A stretch of DNA of 64,000 bases from NCBI GenBank assembly GCA_023376005.1, contig CM042162.1, positions 91,526,137 through 91,590,136 of the forward strand, in the 5' to 3' direction. Positions within the stretch are counted from its first letter, which is position 1, and every line of letters starts with the position of its first letter. The position numbers were made by a program, and so were the translations under genes. The stretch comes from Doryteuthis pealeii. Its lineage: Eukaryota; Mollusca; Cephalopoda; Myopsida; Loliginidae. This document shows, one piece after another, positions 61,501 to 64,000 of this stretch. The notes beneath the pieces were generated by a model. It saw only the letters and a program-made list of their open reading frames with translations. It made no database searches and was not told where the DNA came from.

Positions 61501-63466
61501 TATACATGTATATGTACAGTGGTCAGGTGCACCACAACTCATCAAAGTCTCATGTCTAGTACATAGAATAATGTATTAGTGTCAGGAACATGAATAGCAT
61601 ACAGTAATAATATACATGTATGTGTGTGCATATGTGTAGAGGGGGGTATCAGGTACAGTGTTGGTGGATTATTGGAAGCATGGAGGCTTTGAAAGATGCA
61701 GTGTTTCGGCAGCCTACAACGGATAAAGGCAGTTTATTCCATACCTCAGCAACTCTGAGCATGAAAAAAATGTTTCCAAAAGTCACGTGAGCTATACTGT
61801 TTTCTGATTTTGTAGGCATGCCCCCTTGTGTTAGAAACATGGAGATCAAAAAGGTGCTCAAGTTTGCTGTTGTTAAGATGATTAATGAACTTATGAGCGT
61901 TTACCAGGTCTGTTGCTAGATGCCGGAATTTCAACAAATTCATTCCCAGGTGTGTGAAATATCCAGGACATTCTGTTTTTTGTTTTTTTTTGCAGTTAAT
62001 GTATTCTAAACCTCATCGACAGGACAGTCTATCTTTAGAAGAAAAATACTAAACAACTAAGAAATAACAAAAATATATTTTGTTCAAAAGGTTAAAAATA
62101 ATAAAGACTAGCAGGACCTGTTGATATACCATAGTATGATAATCTAATTATCATAATGTTTGATATGTTTACTTAAGAGCTATTGCCAAATAGTTCAATA
62201 TGTAAAAAGTATAATAATCTTGATTTAACTCTCTCTCTCTCTTCATTTTGTTCTTTTCATCATTTCTTGGTAAATACAGCCTCAATCTTGATACTTTTAT
62301 GACACACCTTGAATATACTAGCGGGACCTGTAGATATACCACAATATGATAATTCAATTACTACAACATTTGATATGTTGACTTAAGAGCTATTGCTAAA
62401 TAGTTCCTTATGTAAAAAGTATATTAATCTTAACTCTCTCTCATTCTTTTTTTTCTCTTTCTTTCCAGCTCTTCATTATGTTCGATTGAAACAGATTAGT
62501 GTTATTGCTTCTGTGTTCTCACCCCCTTCCTCTCTCTTTCTTCTTATATTTTTTTGTGTAGCATGCCCTTTTCCTTCCCTTTCTTTCTTTATAATAAAAA
62601 CAGAAGGGTCTATTATTTAGCGAAGGTGACAACACTTATAAGAAATAAGAATTCGTCTTGGACAATTTCGGACAGTTTCATTCTTAACCAGAAGGTGTTG
62701 CAAGAAGATAACGGTCGTACTTTTAAGGAACACAAGTATTATTATTATATATAGATGATAAATTAATAAAAAAAACTAAAAAAAAAAAAAAAAAAGAAAA
62801 GAATGCCCACACAGACTCTCACTACCTACTCTCCATTCTCCACCTAAACTTCAGGAGTCAGAAAATCCCCCCCGCTCTTTCCACTAACTGACCCAGTGAC
62901 CTAAGATCACTCAACTCTCCCTCCTCCTTATCTTCTGCTGACATCAAACACACCAGAAACTTTACCCCTCCCTTAACCTACCCCTGTGCCCATCCACTCC
63001 CTACTTCCTGTATACTACCCTCACTTCATTCATGTCTGCCCCTATCCCCCCTCCCTTCACTTCCGCTACTAACTCACCCCCCCCTCTCACCAAATTCACT
63101 TGTACTTGCACGTAATTTTGCTTTCAATAAAAATCATTTGACCAATGATGTCCGTATGAATCGGACGAAACGTTTCAACTCTTAGATTTGTTTTGAGTTA
63201 TCATTTCTTGTTCACTATCCTTTTACCTACCTCATACTGTCGGATTCTACTACATCCATCCTATCTCCATTGATAATAAGTAATAAAGAAAGAAAAAAAT
63301 GATGTATGGTACAAGAGTTAGATTCAGTGGGGGTCATAAAAGGAGGAGGAAGAGGAGGGGGATGGGAGGAGGAAGGGGGAGGAGGAGAAGTGGTTGTAAA
63401 TTGTAGAAACACTCACCGAACTGTGTTTGTCTTGATCATCATTATCACTGTTGTCGGAATCAAGAT
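43342..63466 (-). CDS. THOC5: THOC5, THO complex subunit 5: C-terminal ~373 residues, 9 exons
   Basis: Coding exons on the - strand, 5' to 3': 63466-63417, 60031-59932, 56127-56016, 53531-53430, 51121-50922, 49194-49091, 48302-48102, 46818-46628 and 43405-43342. All join in frame and end in TGA. The order of motifs follows animal THOC5: acidic [126 protein letters not shown] and the terminal [15 protein letters not shown]. Human THOC5 has 683 residues, so roughly the first 45% lies beyond 64000. THOC5 is a nuclear subunit of THO/TREX, which couples transcription to mRNA export. The gene converges on CFAP73. Confidence 0.95.
43538..43747. mobile_element. Palindromic MITE M1, copy h
   Basis: GGTTATTTCCTATAACTCC to AAAATAACC, in the last THOC5 intron, 130 bases upstream of the last exon. 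Flanks AAAGAAAT and AAAGAAAC. Confidence 0.85.
43790..44630. other. Helitron-like H3 copy then LINE 3' fragment
   Basis: 43790-44352 is H3 (-). 44385-44500 (+) resembles the LINE end ADT...[12 protein letters not shown] and a GATGATGA tail. Nothing else recognised. Confidence 0.5.
44630..45470. other. Repeat D copy (-) and LTR-like sequence
   Basis: 44630-44998 is inverted repeat D with a (CA)n insert at 44857. 45000-45440 looks LTR-like: AATAAAGTCTTATAAACG near 45300, then a CGCATTGGGT block similar to one in 27640-27690. Ends cannot be defined. Confidence 0.4.
45610..46433. mobile_element. hAT-like non-autonomous element with a nested MITE
   Basis: Terminal repeats CAGGGATCACCAAACTTTTT and TTTGGTGACCCCTG. 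Flanking 8-mers CTCTATGG (45602-45609) and CTTTATGG (46434-46441), one mismatch. A 307-bp M1-type element sits near the right end. No transposase ORF. Confidence 0.85.
46112..46418. mobile_element. M1-related palindrome, distinct subfamily
   Basis: Shares the first 12 bases GGTTATTTCCTA with M1, but the arms continue GTTGAGTAACATGATATTAC and CAGGGTGACCCAG. Exact 8-bp flanks GTTTGGTG at 46104-46111 and 46419-46426. Inner arms repeat the GGGTCACCCTGTAATA block three times. Confidence 0.9.
46628..46818 (-). CDS. THOC5: THOC5 exon
   Basis: Acceptor ttttcag, 63 codons plus two bases, donor gtaaaa. Encodes [40 protein letters not shown] and [23 protein letters not shown] and DVYLETE are the best conserved THOC5 blocks here. 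Confidence 0.95.
46930..47860. other. THOC5 intron, unclassified
   Basis: 46930-47400 contains dispersed-repeat pieces ending TGATAAAGATGAGCTCTAGT. 47480-47690 has CCCCCCCCCC and AATAAGACCTA-like words. No exon. Confidence 0.4.
47861..48074. mobile_element. TA-target MITE (T1), copy 2
   Basis: TA|ACTCTTAACATCCTG ... AGGACATTAAGAGT|TA, 214 bases, ending just 28 bases before the THOC5 exon at 48102. Confidence 0.8.
48102..48302 (-). CDS. THOC5: THOC5 exon
   Basis: Sixty-seven codons, donor gtaaag. The acceptor is taken as ...cagag|CCT, which keeps phase 0 with the previous exon; splicing two bases earlier breaks the frame. Encodes [20 protein letters not shown], then [11 protein letters not shown] and [11 protein letters not shown], a beta-rich region aligning with human LYYMALIERGTAKL and PPVFQLCLNW. 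Confidence 0.88.
48360..48900. repeat. Fold-back repeat in THOC5 intron
   Basis: GTTCAGATTACC-type ends: TGGTAATCTGAACAATAGCT near 48450 pairs with the inverse near 48840, and AGTGTAGATTTACAG with its near inverse near 48755. Palindromic, about 400 bases. Confidence 0.6.
49091..49194 (-). CDS. THOC5: THOC5 exon
   Basis: Acceptor ttaacag, two bases plus 34 codons, donor gtaagt. Encodes [20 protein letters not shown] and [10 protein letters not shown], aligning with human LFPAKVVSRL and WVTVAHEDY. Confidence 0.9.
49372..49550. mobile_element. Palindromic MITE M1, copy i, short
   Basis: GGTTATTTCCTATAAGTC to GGAAATAACC with GGGTTGCGGTTAGGGTTTA in the core and internal deletions. Confidence 0.75.
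49682..50900. other. Repeat D (-) and an unclassified repeat pair
   Basis: 49682-50200 is repeat D. 50210-50470 and 50690-50870 share TCTATAGGCATTCATTTGGC and TTTAATTTTCATTATTTTT blocks, a diverged duplication. No exon. Confidence 0.5.
50922..51121 (-). CDS. THOC5: THOC5 exon
   Basis: Acceptor tttatag, one base, 66 codons, one base, donor gtaagt. Encodes [40 protein letters not shown] and LLKQLVSL. Human counterparts are LGHPYLWVQKLGGL and [20 protein letters not shown]. Confidence 0.95.
51229..51420. mobile_element. Palindromic MITE M2, right end truncated
   Basis: GGACCATATGACCTTTAGGC, arms with CCGGATTTTGACGG, stopping at GATCGCAAAAA. A second left-end fragment is at 51795-51835. Confidence 0.75.
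51487..51742 (-). mobile_element. SINE-B copy
   Basis: Inverted: GGTCAATTTTCTAAGCGGAG to GACTAACCATTACAACACG. Confidence 0.8.
51878..52080. mobile_element. Palindromic MITE M1, copy j
   Basis: GGTTATATCCTATAACTCC to GGAAATAACC. Exact 9-base flanks CAGGAAACA at 51869-51877 and 52081-52089. Confidence 0.85.
52270..52860. other. H4 3' end and diverged SINE-B
   Basis: 52275-52390 is an H4 3' end with hairpin GTGG-tttat-CCAC and CTAG|T. About 52470-52730 is a diverged inverted SINE-B. The ORF over it is not a gene. Confidence 0.5.
52900..53375 (+). repeat. Minisatellite CTGGATCC-A(n), about 13 units
   Basis: Units of CTGGATCCRTGGTAATTAGT plus 8-20 A, 30-45 bases each, ending 55 bases before a THOC5 exon. 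Low-complexity ORFs arise on the - strand. Confidence 0.95.
53430..53531 (-). CDS. THOC5: THOC5 exon
   Basis: Acceptor attttcag, one base, 33 codons, two bases, donor gtgagt. Encodes [20 protein letters not shown] and [13 protein letters not shown], close to human [20 protein letters not shown] and [14 protein letters not shown] 30-45-base minisatellite ends about 40 bases from the donor side. Confidence 0.95.
53733..54640. other. Three SINE-A copies around unclassified sequence
   Basis: 53733-53950 (+, diverged), 54303-54543 (-) and 54546-54630 (+, 3' part only). 53950-54300 between them is GC-richer but has no supported exon. Confidence 0.6.
55169..55418 (-). mobile_element. SINE-A, full length with target duplication
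   Basis: On the - strand it starts GGGCCGGGTTAGCTCAGTCG (A box), has AGTTCGATACCGG (B box) and ends CCGCCCCGACGACT. Exact 12-base flanks AATTGGTATTTA at 55157-55168 and 55419-55430. Confidence 0.9.
55440..55960. repeat. Direct duplication with SINE-B pieces
   Basis: A block with GATTTGAAAYAGCCTYGTCT and ATGATAACCATTACACCACA occurs at about 55685-55765 and 55868-55945; CATTGAYCAATTCAGWGTA also occurs twice. These derive from SINE-B heads. Confidence 0.6.
56016..56127 (-). CDS. THOC5: THOC5 exon
   Basis: Acceptor tttgtag, two bases, 36 codons, two bases, donor gtaaat. Encodes [20 protein letters not shown] and [16 protein letters not shown], matching human LTLTFYYLMNLNIMTVKAKV. Confidence 0.93.
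56200..56657 (+). mobile_element. Helitron-like H2, full length
   Basis: Host A|TCTATTAATAATGGAGATTG ... CGCCCGTAGGGTG, TTTTCAGTTG, CTAG|T host. 458 bases, no coding capacity. Confidence 0.75.
56750..57240. other. T-rich intron with a repeat D end
   Basis: 56752-56830 is a short repeat D end; 56850-57240 is T/G-rich and may be an old low-complexity retroelement body. No exon. Confidence 0.35.
57285..57522. mobile_element. TA-target MITE (T1), copy 3, nested in repeat D
   Basis: TA|ACTCTTAACATCC ... GGACATTAAGAGT|TA, 238 bases. Repeat D elsewhere reads straight through GGGTTATTTTATGCC, which supplies the empty site. Confidence 0.85.
57792..58070 (+). mobile_element. SINE-B with target duplication, nested in repeat D
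   Basis: Flanked by exact 15-base repeats ATATATGATAAAAAA (57777-57791 and 58071-58085). It starts at TAGATATGCATGGTCTAATG and ends AAATAAATAT. Confidence 0.9.
58086..58165 (+). repeat. ~30-base tandem repeat inside repeat D
   Basis: GGTTGGGGCTTGGCATAAGG occurs three times in a row; single in other repeat D copies. Confidence 0.85.
58320..59190 (+). mobile_element. LINE C-terminal fragments split by a SINE-A
   Basis: 58320-58400 encodes [20 protein letters not shown]; 58524-58612 encodes a C2H2-like [20 protein letters not shown] ending in a stop; 58862-59190 encodes decayed [27 protein letters not shown] and LEDLPEV-type sequence. These are parts of RTE-like LINE ORF2 proteins. SINE-A occupies 58606-58858. 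Confidence 0.65.
58606..58858 (+). mobile_element. SINE-A copy inserted in a LINE fragment
   Basis: CGAGACTCAGTTGGTAGAGC (A-box region), CTAGTTCCATACTGGCC (B box) to GGCCACCCCGACGACTTTA. Confidence 0.85.
59270..59600. repeat. Fold-back dispersed repeat
   Basis: ATTATTTGGATTATTCGGAC at 59361 and its inverse near 59560 enclose GTACAACGTTTCGGCTGATG and CATCAGCTGAAACGTTGTAC. Related pieces at 42850-43010 and 46930-47400. Confidence 0.75.
59932..60031 (-). CDS. THOC5: THOC5 exon
   Basis: Acceptor ttttatag, 33 codons plus one base, donor gtaaga. Encodes the basic [20 protein letters not shown] then [13 protein letters not shown], aligning with the human KRRKT...LRKHPL region. Confidence 0.93.
60113..60645. 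mobile_element. Palindromic MITE M3
   Basis: Left end AAACCAAGTATCCAATAGAC, right end the inverse closing TTGGATACTTGGTCC. Exact 8-bp flanks GTTTTTTC at 60105-60112 and 60646-60653. Inner arms hold AGAACACCTTTTGCTT. 533 bases, no ORF. Confidence 0.9.
60741..61263 (-). mobile_element. Helitron-like H3, full length
   Basis: On the - strand: A|TCTTATAATAGCGATTCAGT ... ACATATCCTTGCTAG|T. 523 bases. Confidence 0.75.
61395..61950 (-). mobile_element. CR1-like LINE 3' end with a duplicated tail
   Basis: The - strand encodes [20 protein letters not shown] and [16 protein letters not shown] with frameshifts. The tail block (CATCAAAGTCTCATGTCTAG to AATATACATGTAT) is present twice, at about 61432-61510 and 61541-61622. 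Confidence 0.8.
62108..62760 (-). mobile_element. Two tandem H4 3' ends and the single-copy form of the palindrome arm
   Basis: Inverted CTAG ends at 62108 and 62318. Following the second, 62460-62655 has, in order, the inverse of the sequence at 42785-42850 and then the palindrome arm (diverged). This is how the arm looks without the perfect inverted duplication. Confidence 0.65.
62761..63416. other. THOC5 intron, pyrimidine-rich unclassified DNA
   Basis: 62810-63110 is C/T-rich with many CCC runs. 63145-63165 contains GTCCG-tatgaat-CGGAC-GAAAC. 63338-63395 is a GGA-rich microsatellite. No exon. Confidence 0.4.
63417..63466 (-). CDS. THOC5: THOC5 exon, most 5' one in the window
   Basis: Acceptor tttttag, two bases plus 16 codons ([16 protein letters not shown]), donor gtgagt. 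The acidic Asp/Ser stretch just before a basic cluster is as in other THOC5 proteins. The rest of the gene continues past 64000. Confidence 0.85.
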
Positions 63467-64000
63467 CTAAAAAAAAAAAGGCAAAAATCTCTATTGAAAT
63501 TGAATAATCATTCTGATACAAAAAAAATGTAAAAAAAAAAAATATATACAGGAAAAAAAAAGAAACACTTAAAACATTTGAGAAAGAATAAAAAAAAAAA
63601 AATTAATAATTCCTTTTAGAGGATTTTTTTTTATTATCATAAAAATTGGAGATTAACTAATATCTTAAATTATTCAAATAGTTTTATGGTAGCCCAGTCG
63701 GTAATTTATGAGGAAGTGCGTCCTGGTCTCCTGCCTCAAAAATTGCTACCCGGTGACTATTAAAATAACGACCCAGCCCAGTCTACTCAAAACTATCCAT
63801 CTTCATATCTATCTATCTATCTCAATTTGTTCATAGTTATCTATATTACTTTAAATACTAAGATTTTTTTTTATTCATGTTTGTTTAATGTCTTGTTTTT
63901 AGTTTAAATAAACAAGAATTACGACAAAAAAAGAAGCGACCCCCCCCCCCAAAATACATTCACTTGTCGAAAATATTATCTATCTATATTTGTTCATATC
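63467..64000. other. THOC5 intron at the window edge
   Basis: A-rich runs, a TATC microsatellite near 63805 and a C run near 63941. Nothing else recognised. Confidence 0.4.

Noticed and set aside
62821..63120. Pyrimidine-rich tract as a THOC5 exon or promoter
   Set aside because: No ORF in either strand, no splice sites in frame with the flanking THOC5 exons, which already join in phase.

Overview
This is nuclear DNA from an invertebrate animal. It is AT-rich, its genes are split by long introns with GT-AG borders, and it is crowded with tRNA-derived SINEs, 3'-truncated LINEs, palindromic MITEs and Helitron-like elements. The protein genes are bilaterian in character. The repeat mix, rich in CTAG-ended Helitron-like elements and tRNA SINEs, would suit a lophotrochozoan such as a mollusc, but that is inference and no species is claimed.

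Three genes are visible. (1) On the + strand, three exons between 2146 and 11135 are the 3' end of an unidentified gene; the deduced C-terminus is soluble, charged and helical-looking, and the 5' part lies upstream. (2) On the + strand, eight exons from 17096 to 36518 form a complete 284-residue coiled-coil protein of the CFAP73/CCDC42 family (DUF4200), an axonemal protein. A compact candidate promoter at 16948-16990 holds an ETS site, an E-box and a near-perfect RFX X-box, which fits a ciliary gene. (3) On the - strand, nine exons from 63466 down to 43342 encode the C-terminal ~373 residues of THOC5, a subunit of the THO/TREX mRNA-export complex; its 5' exons lie beyond the right edge. Genes 2 and 3 are tail to tail, about 6.8 kb apart, with nothing but repeats between them. 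I see no operon-like or functional link among the three.

Everything else is mobile DNA, much of it nested. There are palindromic MITE families with 8-bp target duplications and telomere-like TTAGGG stretches in the core; a hAT-like element carrying one of these; Helitron-like families with A|TC...CTAG|T borders; a small TA-target family with ACTCTTAAC ends; three tRNA-derived SINE families; two kinds of decayed LINE; a 281-bp solo LTR; and a ~600-bp dispersed repeat that I cannot classify. Several modules occur as inverted pairs around CFAP73 exons 6-8. A perfect 117-nt-arm palindrome sits at 42539-42777.

Most striking observations: the ciliary promoter motif cluster; a decayed, stop-bearing duplicate of CFAP73 exon 2 (20779-20808); CFAP73's 3' UTR entering a MITE that supplies the first poly(A) signal; the perfect palindrome; and telomere-like cores shared by otherwise different palindromic MITE families. 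Exon borders were assigned by eye from splice consensus, reading-frame phase and remembered family sequences; no alignment or transcript data were used.
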